A stretch of 64,000 nt of DNA. Origin: Echiichthys vipera. Lineage: Eukaryota; Chordata; Actinopteri; Perciformes; Trachinidae. Made by a program: the position numbers and the translations under genes. Shown here one piece after another: positions 32,919 to 43,000 of this stretch. Where the stretch lies: positions 18,131,849 to 18,195,848 of the forward strand of contig OY829661.1 in the NCBI GenBank assembly GCA_963691815.1, in the 5' to 3' direction. Numbering within the stretch: position 1 is the stretch's first letter; the number at the start of each line of letters is the position of its first letter. The notes below the pieces were generated by a model. It ran no database searches. It was not told the origin of the DNA and saw nothing but the letters and a program-made list of their open reading frames with translations.

Positions 32919-33272
32919 TGTGAGCCTCCCTGCTCACAGGACAGACAGAAGATGAGACACACAGCGTTGTCAGCGGTTAACCGTTTATTTTCCGCTTCTT
33001 CTCTCCCCCCCCAAACGTGACACAACGTCTCTCTTGTGTACGGACGAGCGGCCGTCCCTCTGACGGCCGTGGTCCGCTGTTTGCTGCCTCCTTGATTGGT
33101 CCCGCTCTGGTCCTCCCCTAGGACCCAGTCTACTGCAAGAGGCAGAACCAGGTTACAACCGTGCTTATATAGCTGACTGATTACCTGATTCTGTCCAGCT
33201 GTCTGATCACCGGCCGAGCCACTCCTCCCTCTCCTCCAGCAGTCGACACCTTAACCACACCCCACTGCCACA
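32919..33272 (-). repeat. 3' LTR of the GMR1-like element
   Basis: 354 bp, the same length and, by eye, the same sequence as the LTR at 37570-37923. In element orientation it begins TGTGGCAG and ends GGCTCACA. A TATA-like sequence is at 33163-33172 and an AATAAA signal at 32984-32989 (both on the minus strand). Confidence 0.95.
32984..32989 (-). terminator. Polyadenylation signal in the 3' LTR
   Basis: AATAAA on the minus strand, about 174 bp downstream of the LTR's TATA-like sequence. It would end the element's RNA in the R region. The copy in the 5' LTR is at 37635-37640. Confidence 0.65.
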
Positions 33273-33289
33273 TACCCCCACCGCCCGAC
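33273..33289 (-). other. Polypurine tract of the GMR1-like element
   Basis: Between the gag-pol stop codon and the 3' LTR only 17 nt remain. On the minus strand they read GTCGGGCGGTGGGGGTA, purine-rich with four pyrimidines. This is the expected place for the plus-strand DNA primer. Confidence 0.7.
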
Positions 33290-36200
33290 TTAGGCCGGGA
33301 TCCCACCGGCCGCAAGCCCACTCCCCCCCCCCTCCGCGGAGCGGGAGAGAAAGTCAGCCACGACCATGCGGTTACCCGGCCTATGGATCACCTTGAACCG
33401 GAACGGCTGTAATGCCAGATACCAGCGAGTGATCCGCGCGTTGGCATCTTTCATGCGGTGGAGCCATTGGAGCGGGGCATGGTCCGACCAGAGGGTGAAT
33501 GAGCGCCCCAGGAGGTAGTAGCGGAGGGCCCCGACCGCCCACCGTATGGCGAGGCACTCCTTTTCCACCGTACTGTAGTTCACCTCCCGCTGAGCCAGCT
33601 TTCGGCTAATGTACAGTACGGGGCGGTCGATCCCCTCCACCTCCTGGGACAAAACGGCCCCCAGCCCACTGTTCGAGGCATCGGTCTGCAGGACGAAAGG
33701 GAGAGAAAAGTTAGGGGTGTACAAGAGTGGCTCCCCACAGAGGGCTCGCTTCACCCTCTCAAACGCCAGCTGACACGGCTCCGTCCACTGGACCGGATCT
33801 GAGGCACCCTTTCGGGTCAGGTCGGTGAGGGGGCTGGTCAGCTCCGAAAAGGCTGGAATGAACCTCCTATAGTAACCGGCCAGCCCCAGAAACCTCCTGA
33901 CCTCCTTTTTTGTCTTGGGTGTCGGGCAGGCCGCCACTGCTGCGGTCTTTTGCACCTGTGGCCGCACCTGCCCGCCCCCCAAGTGGTACCCCAAATACCG
34001 TACCTCCCTCCGTCCAACCGCACACTTCTTCGGGTTGGCCGTGAGCCCCGCCTTCCTCAGAGACTCGAGCACCGCCCCCACCTGCTGCATATGCTGCTCC
34101 CAGGACTCACTGTGAATGATTACATCATCCAAGTAGGCCGCAGCATATGCAGAGTGAGGCCGCAGTACCCGGTCCATGAGGCGCTGGAAAGTAGCTGGGG
34201 CCCCGAACAGCCCGAACGGAAGTGTGACAAACTGGTACAAACCGTACGGAGTGGAGAAGGCCGTCTTTTCCCTGGACTCCGGCGACAGGGGAATCTGCCA
34301 GTAGCCCTTGGTCAGATCCAGTGTCGTGAAAAAGCGAGCCGTGCCCAGCCGATCCAGGAGTTCGTCGACCCGGGGCATTGGGTAGGCATCGAATTTGGAC
34401 ACCTCATTGACCCTGCGATAGTCCACACAGAACCGTATTGACCCATCAGACTTGCGAACCAGCACAATGGGGCAACACCAGTCACTGTTGGACTCTTCTA
34501 TTACCCCCATCTCCAACATGGCCTGAAGCTCTGCCAGAACCATTTTCCTCTTGTGTTCTGGCAGCCGATAGGGTCGTGAACGCACGGTCACCCCTGGGGG
34601 TGTTTCTATGTGGTGGTGTATGAGGCTTGTGCGTCCTGGCAGGGGCGAGAACACATCCGCAAAACGCTGCTGCAACGAGGCCACATCTGCTACCTGGCTC
34701 GGTGAGAGATGGTCACCAAAGGGGACCGGCGCTGAATAGTTCGAGTTTTCCACCTCCGGCCCCAACTCATCTCTCTCGATCACCGTAGTAGCCAGAGAAA
34801 CAGCAGTCACCTCCCTCCAGGCTTTAAGGAGGTTGAGGTGGTAAACCTGTGTGGCTCCGCCCCTGTCTGAACGCACAACCTCATAGTCAACATCCCCCAC
34901 TCGCCGTGTGACCACAAAGGGCCCTTGCCACTTGGCGAGCAATTTGGAGCTAGATGATGGTAGCAATACAAGCACTTTATCTCCCGGTGAAAACTGTCTA
35001 AGTTTTGCCCCTCTGTTGTACAGACGCTGTTGACGTTCCTGGGCCTGGAGCAAATTCTCCCGTGATAACTGACCCAGTGAGTGGAGTTTTGCTCGCAGGT
35101 CCAGGACGTGCTGCACCTCGCTCTTGCTGGTGCTTGGACCCGCCTCCCAGTTTTCCTTAACCAGGTCCAAGACACCCCGCGGTTTTCGGCCGAACAGGAG
35201 TTCGAAGGGAGAAAATCCCGTGGAGGCCTGGGGAACCTCCCGCACTGCAAACAACAGAGGGTCCAACCATTTATCCCAATTACGGCTATCCTCGTGCACG
35301 AACTTACGAATCATGTTCTTTAGTGTTTTGTTAAACCGCTCCACCAGGCCGTCGGTCTGGGGATGGTACACACTAGTCCGGATTGAACGGATGCCCAGTA
35401 ATTCGTATAGTTCGCGTAGTGTACGTGACATAAAGGATGTGCCCTGATCCGTCAGGATCTCTTTCGGGATCCCAACTCGGGAGATAACTTGAAACAATGC
35501 CTGTGCAACACTCTTTGCAGAGATATTGCGCAGAGGCACCGCCTCGGGATATCGGGTTGCATAGTCCACTAGGACTAACACAAAGCGATATCCCCGTGCA
35601 CTCCGGTCTAATGGCCCGATGAGGTCCATGGCAATTCTATCAAATGGGACCTCCATTAGTGGTAGTGGGCGCAACGGCGCTTTTGGGGTGGCCGGCGGAT
35701 TGACTAACTGACATTCGCGGCAGGATGCACACCACCGACTTACATCTGCGCGAATGCCCGGCCAATAAAATCGGGCCATGATCCGGTTCAGTGTTTTATC
35801 ATAGCCTAGGTGGCCCGCCATGGGGTTATGATGAGCCGCCTGGAAAATTGTTTCCCGACGGCTTTTGGGCACCAACAACTGGGTGAGTTCTTCGCCTGTC
35901 CGAGCGTCACGACTCGCTCTGTAAAGCCTGTCCCTAATGACAACAAAATATGGGTGAGTGAGTGCTGTGTTAGGGTGGACCTGGCACCCATCAATTTTCA
36001 TCACTTGGTTAAAGGCATGACGGAGGGTCTCATCCCGAGACTGCTCAAGTGGAAAATCTTCCATGGGGGCTATCTGCAGGGCCCCCGGAGCCAGCCGTGC
36101 TGGCCCCGCCGGCCCCACGCCCCCCCCCGACGGCGTCGGGATGAGACACCCCGTCTCACCACTAAGCACGGCACACCACTCGCATTTCCCTGACGTACGT

Positions 36201-37549
36201 GACCGCACCCTCATAGTTTCCCCCGCTAAACTAGCAAACCCTGGCCAATTCGTGCCCAAGATTAGAGGGTGCGTGAGGCGAGTACTAACTCCAGCCCTAA
36301 CTTTATGCTTTTTCCCTTTAAAAATAATTTCTAGAGCCACCACCGGATAATCGTGAATATCCCCATGCACACACCTCACCTTCACCCACGATGCCTCTAG
36401 CAAAGCCCCGGGTCGAACCAAGCGCTGGTGGATCATGGTCTGTTCACAACCAGAGTCCAGCAGAGCTTGGTGTGTACCCCCCTGTATACATACCGGTATC
36501 CGGTACGTCCCTTCCGGACCGGGGGAGGGAGCTGGCGGTCCCGCAACCCGCACCACTTGTCCCACCTCCATGAGGGGGCACTCCGCCCGGAGATGGCCGG
36601 GCTGCCCACACCGCCAGCACCCCTGCCCTGGCGTCTGAGGAGCCCCCCGGGGTGCCGGTCGATCAGACACGTAGGCTGGGCCCTGCGGAACAGAAGGCAG
36701 TGTGTTATTAGTGGACCAGAGCGGGGCGGGTTCCGGGTGTGTGGGCGTGTGCGAGGCAGGGTGCGGTGCAGCGGCCGCCGGGAATCTCCTCCTCGGGGCC
36801 GGGGTGGGATGGCCCGCAGGGATCGCCGCTGGCCTGGCCTCCTCCCTCATGCTCCGCCGGGGAAGGGAGAGATGGTCCTCCGCGAGGGCGATCGCTGCCT
36901 CGATGGTGGGGGGACGGTGGCACTGGACCCAGTTGGCGGTGGACGAGGGTAAGCCGGCGATAAACTGCTCCAGCGCCACCTGTCCCACGACGTCCTCGGC
37001 GGAGTGGGTCCCCGGCTGGAGCCAGCGCCTCGCTGCGTCGAGGAGCCGCTGCGCGAAGGCGAAGGGGCGGCCGGCTTCCTCAAAAGAGAGCCCCCTGAAC
37101 CGCCGCCGGTGTCCCTCTGGCGTACTGCCCAGCCGGTCCAGGATGGCTCTCTTCAGGTGGGCAAAGTCATGGCGAGAGGCCGCCGGCAGGCTGTGCGCGG
37201 CCAGCTGCGCCACGCCGGTAAGCAGGGGAAGAAGCCGGACCGCCCTCTCCTCCTCCGACCACCCGCACGCCTCCGCCGTGCCCTCGAATATGTCCAGAAA
37301 TGCCTCCGGATCATCCTCTGCTGTCATCCGTTGGAGGGCAACAGGCGGAGGCCGGCCGCGACTGGGCTCCGGGTCGGGCTGGGTGGCCGGGCGCTGCAGC
37401 AGCCCCTGCAGGAGAGCACGATCTTCCCTCTGGGCCGCCGCGATGTCGGCCAAGGCACGGGACTGCTGCTGCTGGAGAGCGGTGGTGCTCTCCTGCATCG
37501 CGGCGAGGTGCTGGAGGGCCAGCGCCAGCGGATTTGGGGCTTCTGACAT
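33290..37549 (-). CDS. Gag-Pol polyprotein, integrase-before-RT type
   Basis: 1,419 residues from the Met at 37547-37549, which directly abuts the primer site; an in-frame Met at 37586-37588 inside the LTR would add 13 residues. Residue numbers use the shorter form. Gag spans about 1-310. A CCHC zinc knuckle is at 311-324 (C311, C314, H319, C324). The protease motif LLDSG is at 363-367 with Asp365. Integrase follows: zinc-binding H573, H580, C607, C610; catalytic D642, D701, E737 with 35-residue D-E spacing; and a GPF motif at about 876-878. Reverse transcriptase spans about 985-1180 with YLDD at 1139-1142 (34124-34135). RNase H has D1290, E1331, D1356 and D1399. No stop or frameshift interrupts it, so Gag and Pol share one frame. 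The product should form particles, copy RNA to DNA and integrate it. Confidence 0.95.
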   Translation of the reverse strand: MSEAPNPLALALQHLAAMQESTTALQQQQSRALADIAAAQREDRALLQGLLQRPATQPDPEPSRGRPPPVALQRMTAEDDPEAFLDIFEGTAEACGWSEEERAVRLLPLLTGVAQLAAHSLPAASRHDFAHLKRAILDRLGSTPEGHRRRFRGLSFEEAGRPFAFAQRLLDAARRWLQPGTHSAEDVVGQVALEQFIAGLPSSTANWVQCHRPPTIEAAIALAEDHLSLPRRSMREEARPAAIPAGHPTPAPRRRFPAAAAPHPASHTPTHPEPAPLWSTNNTLPSVPQGPAYVSDRPAPRGAPQTPGQGCWRCGQPGHLRAECPLMEVGQVVRVAGPPAPSPGPEGTYRIPVCIQGGTHQALLDSGCEQTMIHQRLVRPGALLEASWVKVRCVHGDIHDYPVVALEIIFKGKKHKVRAGVSTRLTHPLILGTNWPGFASLAGETMRVRSRTSGKCEWCAVLSGETGCLIPTPSGGGVGPAGPARLAPGALQIAPMEDFPLEQSRDETLRHAFNQVMKIDGCQVHPNTALTHPYFVVIRDRLYRASRDARTGEELTQLLVPKSRRETIFQAAHHNPMAGHLGYDKTLNRIMARFYWPGIRADVSRWCASCRECQLVNPPATPKAPLRPLPLMEVPFDRIAMDLIGPLDRSARGYRFVLVLVDYATRYPEAVPLRNISAKSVAQALFQVISRVGIPKEILTDQGTSFMSRTLRELYELLGIRSIRTSVYHPQTDGLVERFNKTLKNMIRKFVHEDSRNWDKWLDPLLFAVREVPQASTGFSPFELLFGRKPRGVLDLVKENWEAGPSTSKSEVQHVLDLRAKLHSLGQLSRENLLQAQERQQRLYNRGAKLRQFSPGDKVLVLLPSSSSKLLAKWQGPFVVTRRVGDVDYEVVRSDRGGATQVYHLNLLKAWREVTAVSLATTVIERDELGPEVENSNYSAPVPFGDHLSPSQVADVASLQQRFADVFSPLPGRTSLIHHHIETPPGVTVRSRPYRLPEHKRKMVLAELQAMLEMGVIEESNSDWCCPIVLVRKSDGSIRFCVDYRRVNEVSKFDAYPMPRVDELLDRLGTARFFTTLDLTKGYWQIPLSPESREKTAFSTPYGLYQFVTLPFGLFGAPATFQRLMDRVLRPHSAYAAAYLDDVIIHSESWEQHMQQVGAVLESLRKAGLTANPKKCAVGRREVRYLGYHLGGGQVRPQVQKTAAVAACPTPKTKKEVRRFLGLAGYYRRFIPAFSELTSPLTDLTRKGASDPVQWTEPCQLAFERVKRALCGEPLLYTPNFSLPFVLQTDASNSGLGAVLSQEVEGIDRPVLYISRKLAQREVNYSTVEKECLAIRWAVGALRYYLLGRSFTLWSDHAPLQWLHRMKDANARITRWYLALQPFRFKVIHRPGNRMVVADFLSRSAEGGGSGLAAGGIPA

Positions 37550-37567
37550 GTCCCTGTTCGGGCGCCA
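37550..37567 (-). other. Primer-binding site, complementary to tRNA-Lys
   Basis: On the plus strand the 18 bases read GTCCCTGTTCGGGCGCCA, which is the 3' end of animal tRNA-Lys(UUU) including CCA. The element RNA therefore carries an 18-nt perfect complement. It begins two bases after the 5' LTR and ends immediately before the gag ATG, so there is almost no 5' leader. Confidence 0.9.
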
Positions 37568-37569
37568 GA

Positions 37570-37923
37570 TGTGAGCCTCCCTGCTCACAGGACAGACAGA
37601 AGATGAGACACACAGCGTTGTCAGCGGTTAACCGTTTATTTTCCGCTTCTTCTCTCCCCCCCCAAACGTGACACAACGTCTCTCTTGTGTACGGACGAGC
37701 GGCCGTCCCTCTGACGGCCGTGGTCCGCTGTTTGCTGCCTCCTTGATTGGTCCCGCTCTGGTCCTCCCCTAGGACCCAGTCTACTGCAAGAGGCAGAACC
37801 AGGTTACAACCGTGCTTATATAGCTGACTGATTACCTGATTCTGTCCAGCTGTCTGATCACCGGCCGAGCCACTCCTCCCTCTCCTCCAGCAGTCGACAC
37901 CTTAACCACACCCCACTGCCACA
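37570..37923 (-). repeat. 5' LTR of the GMR1-like element
   Basis: 354 bp with TG...CA ends, apparently identical to the 3' LTR. It would supply the promoter: the TATA-like sequence lies about 100 bp into the element, and the AATAAA at 37635-37640 lies between it and the primer site. Confidence 0.95.
37814..37823 (-). promoter_or_regulatory. TATA-like box of the 5' LTR promoter
   Basis: CTATATAAGC on the minus strand. Transcription would start roughly 25-35 bp downstream (near 37780-37790), upstream of the AATAAA, giving an R region that contains the poly(A) signal. Confidence 0.6.
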
Positions 37924-37928
37924 GGAGG
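37924..37928. repeat. 5-bp target-site duplication (right) of the LTR element
   Basis: GGAGG, identical to 32914-32918. Together they define the empty site as a single GGAGG. Confidence 0.9.
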
Positions 37929-39901
37929 AAAATAGCCTCCCACTGGTTCAGACCCTTTTCCTATCCCTTCTTTATTTCTTTTCATTTTGGAAATTAATGC
38001 AGCCAACCTGTACTTTAAATTATGATGGATTATTTTAAGTAGATCAAAGGAAATCTTATAAAAAAGGATTCAGCATTAAACAATGATTTATGCAATTTTT
38101 CTAAATCTAAGTTTCCAAATCTGTGCTCTAGTATCGGACAGGATTAGGGGCTTTTTAAACATTTGATTGAGAACATTTGATATTTAAATGATGTATTGTA
38201 ATCCTAATCCCTTTAAAATACAGTGTTTTGCTTACATTCATTTAAGGCAGAATTTTTTTTTCCCTCAGCATTTGTGTGGACGATCAGGTCAAAGCTGAAG
38301 AGAGATTTTCTAAAATCCCTGGATATGGGAAAATATCACTCTTGTTGAAAAATCACTTCACCTAAGCACTGAGATCAAGCTTTTAACATTTTTTGGCCAA
38401 ATGTGGAAGGCAGGGTTATCAACAGTATGTAGTCTCTGCAAAGAGCAACTGTTATTGTTGTTAAAACTCCATGTGTTAGCTCATTTACAACTGAGTTGGA
38501 ACTGGGGATGACTTTGGTCTGGGGAACAGTGGTTTGTAACCCCTTAATTGGGACACAAGTGGAAGAAAAGGCCAAACTGGGGCTTGCAGAAACCAGATCT
38601 GAGTGACCAGGGAGCAATCAAATAATAAATCTTCAGGCTGTTTACTGACCTCTCTCCTCTACCTTTCTAAAAATAGGCTTGAAGTCTCCTTGTACATTGA
38701 TGGATGGACAATGAAATGTAACAAGAAGGTCTATCGCAGCACAGCATGGAGTGTGTCAAAGGTCACAATGTTTAATTAACAACCTGCCTTGGCATTGTTA
38801 CACAGAATACACCACGACACACATCACTTTTCATTCTTGCATGTCACACAGTTGTGCACCTACTGCAAGGTATGCTGGAGCAAGCACTGACATCTACACA
38901 CCCACATGCACACAGCAGAAAAAGTGAATCACATACATGCATAGCCAAAGCAGTGTGTGATGAAGGCATGCAAGACGGACCATTTATCTCCACAGGAAGT
39001 CAGCGGTCTCCAAGTCTGGAGGCAGAAGCTGAACTGCTGATTGGCTCAGAGGGGGGATAAGCAGATGCTGCATTTGAACGTGACTATGTATCAGTCCTTT
39101 ACCTCACAACAGTCTTGCTGCAGAACCAGGTGTGCAGGAGGTTTGAGCAAGTAATAAGATTGAGTAGACAGCCATGCAAGTGGCTCTAAGCTGAACATAG
39201 GCATCCTTCCAACAGTCGTTGAAAGATCTCATAGAATCTAGGCAGCGTTGATCAAATATCACTCTATATTCTGTTATTGTGTTGCCTATTTTTTGCATAA
39301 AATGTTTTCAGAAACATATTTTAGTGTACCTTTTAGCTGAGAAAGTTTGTGACCCAGCCTCCATTGTTTACCACTGATGAAGCACCACCAATTCCTTCTG
39401 ATTCCTTCTGATTATTTTGGATTCTTTCCACTTCCTTCCACGTCCTTCCTTGTGATTGGTTGTAGGTCATGTTTCATGCCTCCAATTGGTTGTAGGTCTA
39501 TCCAGGCTAATACTCATTTGTGATTAGTCGTATGATGCGCGCTAGATGCTAGAGGAAAAGTCAAGGGATCTCCAAAGTCATTAGAGGGAATTGTCTGGGA
39601 ACCATGAATGTTTGTACAAATCCACAGAATAAGTGGAAGCTTTAACCAGCTGGATGAAAATTCAGGGGCTTAAAAAATCATTAAGATTAGATTTGATGGC
39701 AGTTCGTCTAGTAGTTGTTGGTCCTGTCCGACAGACCAATATTACTGTCCCTAGAGCCAAGATGGCTAAAAACTTCCAGAACAACAAATAAGGTTGGACA
39801 TTCAACTTAAAAAAGTTAAACCTGTCTGTTTAAAGTGACTTGTTGAAATCATGGTTATGATTTTACAATGGCAATAATATCTGCTGTTCGTGTTTCTTCA
39901 G
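37929..39901. other. Non-coding sequence, nothing recognised
   Basis: AT-rich. A short internal repeat TTGGTTGTAGGTC occurs near 39457 and 39486, and GATTCCTTCT is doubled near 39398-39412. No coding signal. Confidence 0.5.
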
Positions 39902-40026
39902 AACGCTTGGTTTGAGTAGGAGGAGGAGGAGGAGGAAGAGGAGGAGGGGGCGATGCACTGACACAAAGCTTCTGAGATGCAGCCGAGTATGGATCAGTGG
40001 GATTTTCTCACCACTCTGCCCTCAAG
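39902..40026 (+). other. Candidate first coding exon or 5' UTR exon
   Basis: A 125-bp stretch sits between an acceptor-like TGTTTCTTCAG ending at 39901 and a donor-like AAG|GTAAAA at 40027. It holds a GGA repeat run (about 39917-39950), a two-codon upstream ATG frame, then an ATG at 39977 that opens 16 codons (start MQPSMDQWDF) and remains open to the donor. I do not recognise the peptide. The arrangement fits a start-codon exon of a plus-strand gene, but splice-like sites are common by chance and no partner exon is visible. Confidence 0.22.
39916..39950. repeat. (GGA)n purine-rich short repeat
   Basis: Imperfect AGG/GGA triplets ending in a G run, about 35 bp. Confidence 0.8.
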
Positions 40027-43000
40027 GTAAAATATAATGAAAATATAACATGTCAAATACACATAGCTAAATGCTCAGAAAAGCCACTGCCTATCCTCTT
40101 TGGTGTGATGCTCCACATTTGAGTTCTTATCTGTGTTGAGGAAATGACCAAAGGCTTGAGGCACTGACAATATTGCCTCCTCACCCCCGCCCCTTAAAAC
40201 CCTTTACACAATAACACAGCAAAATCTTTATGACCCTCTCCTCTATTGTTTTTCCTATTTCCTCGCTTCCGTCCACCCCTGACCCCTCCCCTCTTCCCAT
40301 CCATTCGCGCGGTTCCCTATCCCAGGTTACTTCCACCACAGCGGAGACGACTAAACACACCCTCTTCCAACTCTCAAACCACAGACACTCATACACACCC
40401 TGAGGGTGAACCCAATAGGTCCACTGGAAGTGAGTCGTAGCATCTCCCCTCTCGACTCCTCACCTCAGCGTGTTTCTTCATCCTGCCTGTGGGGCTGGGA
40501 CACGGACAGCTCTTTTTCCCTTCTTTATCTAATCCAGATAACCTTATGTGTTGGACAGGCCGAAGGGGAAACCCACAAATAATAACCATGTTCACTGTCA
40601 CTGAGAAGACGGTGGGCAGCTCGCCTACTGCTGGCATCATCTCAGGGTTTTTTCTCTGAGCCAAAGTGATGATGAGGTGTAAGAGCAGTCTATTGGGGCT
40701 GGAGTCAAGGTAGGCCGAGACGTTACAGAGAGTTTGAATATATTAAATCTTTGAAGATTGCATTCAAGTTAAGTACTAAACTGCTGCAAGGCAAAAAAGG
40801 CCAGTGAATAAAGAAAATGCAGGACACAGACTGTGTGTGCTTCTAAAAAGTGGAGGCGTTTAAAATAGGCAATAAAAATTACAAACTGGGCTTTATCAAA
40901 CCATTTTTATATGTTCAAAATGTATTCTGCCCTTCAAAAGAAATACTCAAAGGGCTAAGTTATATTTTCTTATGCTATCGATTCAACATCTCTGCCCACT
41001 CAAGCCTCTCAAGGCCAACACTAAAATGTCTTGCTTCCTATCTCCATCTTTAATTGATGGAGGATAATGCTCTTATCCACACACACATGCTCAATTGTCT
41101 GCTCTTCACTCCTTGATATTAAGTGTGTGTGAATGTGTATAAAGGCTGCTTTTGAACTCTTTCCTGGTTTCATTCATAGGCTGACATGAATAAGACAGTT
41201 ATGGCCGCCTTAAGAGCTTATGGATTAAAAGGAGGATGTGCGTCGTTAGTGCAAGACGAGACATTAGGAGCTCTTTATTAGCTAATAACACAGACAATGG
41301 GCTTAAAGCACTTCTATAAAGAAATATAATGACAAAGGCAGAGGATTATTTGCAAGGCTAAATGTTTGCTTGGTCCATTTGCATTAATTAAGTAAGAGGG
41401 TGGTGATCTGTATTGCAGCAATTAAGAGAGTGCTGCTGATAAATTGAGGGTGGAGCCTTCTTTAGGAAATGATAAGATAGAAAATATGAGTGCATAAGAA
41501 TCTGGTATATACTATTGACCCTTTTACAGCTGATGTCATCAAAAATTAGCGCATGAGCATGTTGGCAATGGAAGTGACGTTTGGCCCCAGCCATTCAGGG
41601 GAGTTAGCAAGTTTTAAACACTAAATTAACACTGTATCTAATCACTACGTGTTTGGTTGTTGCCTGTTTGTCTGGAAGATTCGATATTCCAACATTGGAA
41701 TCAAGTTCTACTGAATTTTGACAGGATCACAACCGTTTCAGAGTAACTGGTGACTTCCAGTCGAATGCGCTGCGGTTGCTCGTAGTAACTTACTTAACGG
41801 TTGGCGTAGATAATAAACAAATATGGCTTTGTATTTTGCGCCTTTACAAGACACCTACATGGGTCTGTTCACGGGTCATCAGTGTTTACAAACTGTAAAA
41901 AGGTCTTTTAAGACATTACATTAATATTGTGCAGATGCAAAAGAGGAAGCCCCGTAAACCTTTTTCGTTTGCGCGGGGTAAGCAGTTTTCATTTAAACAG
42001 AGTCCAGTATACATTTCTTACAGTTAAACTCTATAGGGAAAGGAGGCACAGTGTACAGAGGTGGGGTGCAGCAGGGTTTATTATTATTATTATTTTTTCC
42101 AGTTACACCAGCTCTGTCAGTAGCGTGTGGATGCTGCTAGCTTCAGTGTGCCATTAAGTTTTAATACAGTTGGTTTTGCAGAGTCTGGAAGCTGGGCTGC
42201 CTCCCTTTCCTCTGGTACAATGAGGTTTGTATCTTACTTACTTTTAAACAGATTGTACCTGTTTTTTAGTCAGTTCTATGTAGTTTTTACTTGTTGGAGG
42301 GCCTTTATAGCCATGTGAAGAGGGGGAGAAATAGACCAGCCGTGTAAAACTAGAGTGGCTGTGCGAGACCTCCATGGCCTATGTAGCTGCTTCAATTGAA
42401 TATATTGGCCGCTATGCCGCACTGCTCGCGGAGTCCATTGGGTTTCACCATTAGACCTATACAGTATGTCCATGGTGCATCCTCACAGAACTGCTAGCAT
42501 GGCTGTAGACTCTTGCTCTTCTTTGAATGATACAACAAAATATAGTATTCCAAGTAATAAAGGCACATAATTCTGCATGATAACTTGAATGTATCTATGG
42601 AAATATTCAAGTGCATGCACTATTGATTAGAATGTATGTACTTTACATACATATGTAAATATTCTAATTCTGTATACTTCAGTTTTATTGGTCGATTCAA
42701 ACAGGCATCTAAAATGTCAGAGAGTTCTCTCGGTCACCTGTCAATCTCTCAAAATGTTCTTGAGCCGTCAAATGTCCATCAGCTGTTGTCAGCCTGTGGA
42801 TGGGAGGAGATGAGAGGCAGACAGACAGATGTGCGGCCATTATATCACATGTTTAGCACATGTCCGTGATGTGTGAAAGCCTGTCCACACAGGCCAAGAC
42901 ACCACGTGCAGGCCAACAGAAGTTCAAACGTTACTTGACGTCTTTATTGAAACACTTTTGTGGAACTTAGTATGCTCGCATGGCTATTATGTGGCCAGCC

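Larger units (their letters stand above)
32919..37923 (-). mobile_element. GMR1-like Ty3/gypsy LTR retrotransposon, complete
   Basis: A 5,005-bp element on the minus strand with all structural parts: 354-bp LTRs bounded by TG...CA that I read as identical, a 5-bp GGAGG target-site duplication, a tRNA-Lys primer-binding site, one uninterrupted gag-pol frame and a purine-rich tract before the 3' LTR. The domain order is Gag, zinc knuckle, protease, integrase, reverse transcriptase, RNase H. Ordinary Ty3/gypsy elements put integrase last; the integrase-first order defines the GMR1 clade known from fish and other deuterostomes. There is no envelope-like frame. The element is visibly GC-richer than its AT-rich surroundings. 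The matching LTRs and intact frame indicate recent insertion. Confidence 0.95.

Noticed and set aside
33838..35447. Overlapping plus- and minus-strand frames within pol
   Set aside because: Shadows of the integrase and RT coding sequence in other frames.
36428..37671. Several long plus-strand frames, including one of 290 codons at 36702-37574
   Set aside because: They lie antisense to the intact gag-pol frame and arise from its GC-rich codon use. No domain is recognisable.
32919..37923. Endogenous retrovirus with an envelope gene
   Set aside because: The stop of gag-pol lies 17 nt from the 3' LTR and no other frame exists. The domain order is GMR1-like, not retroviral.
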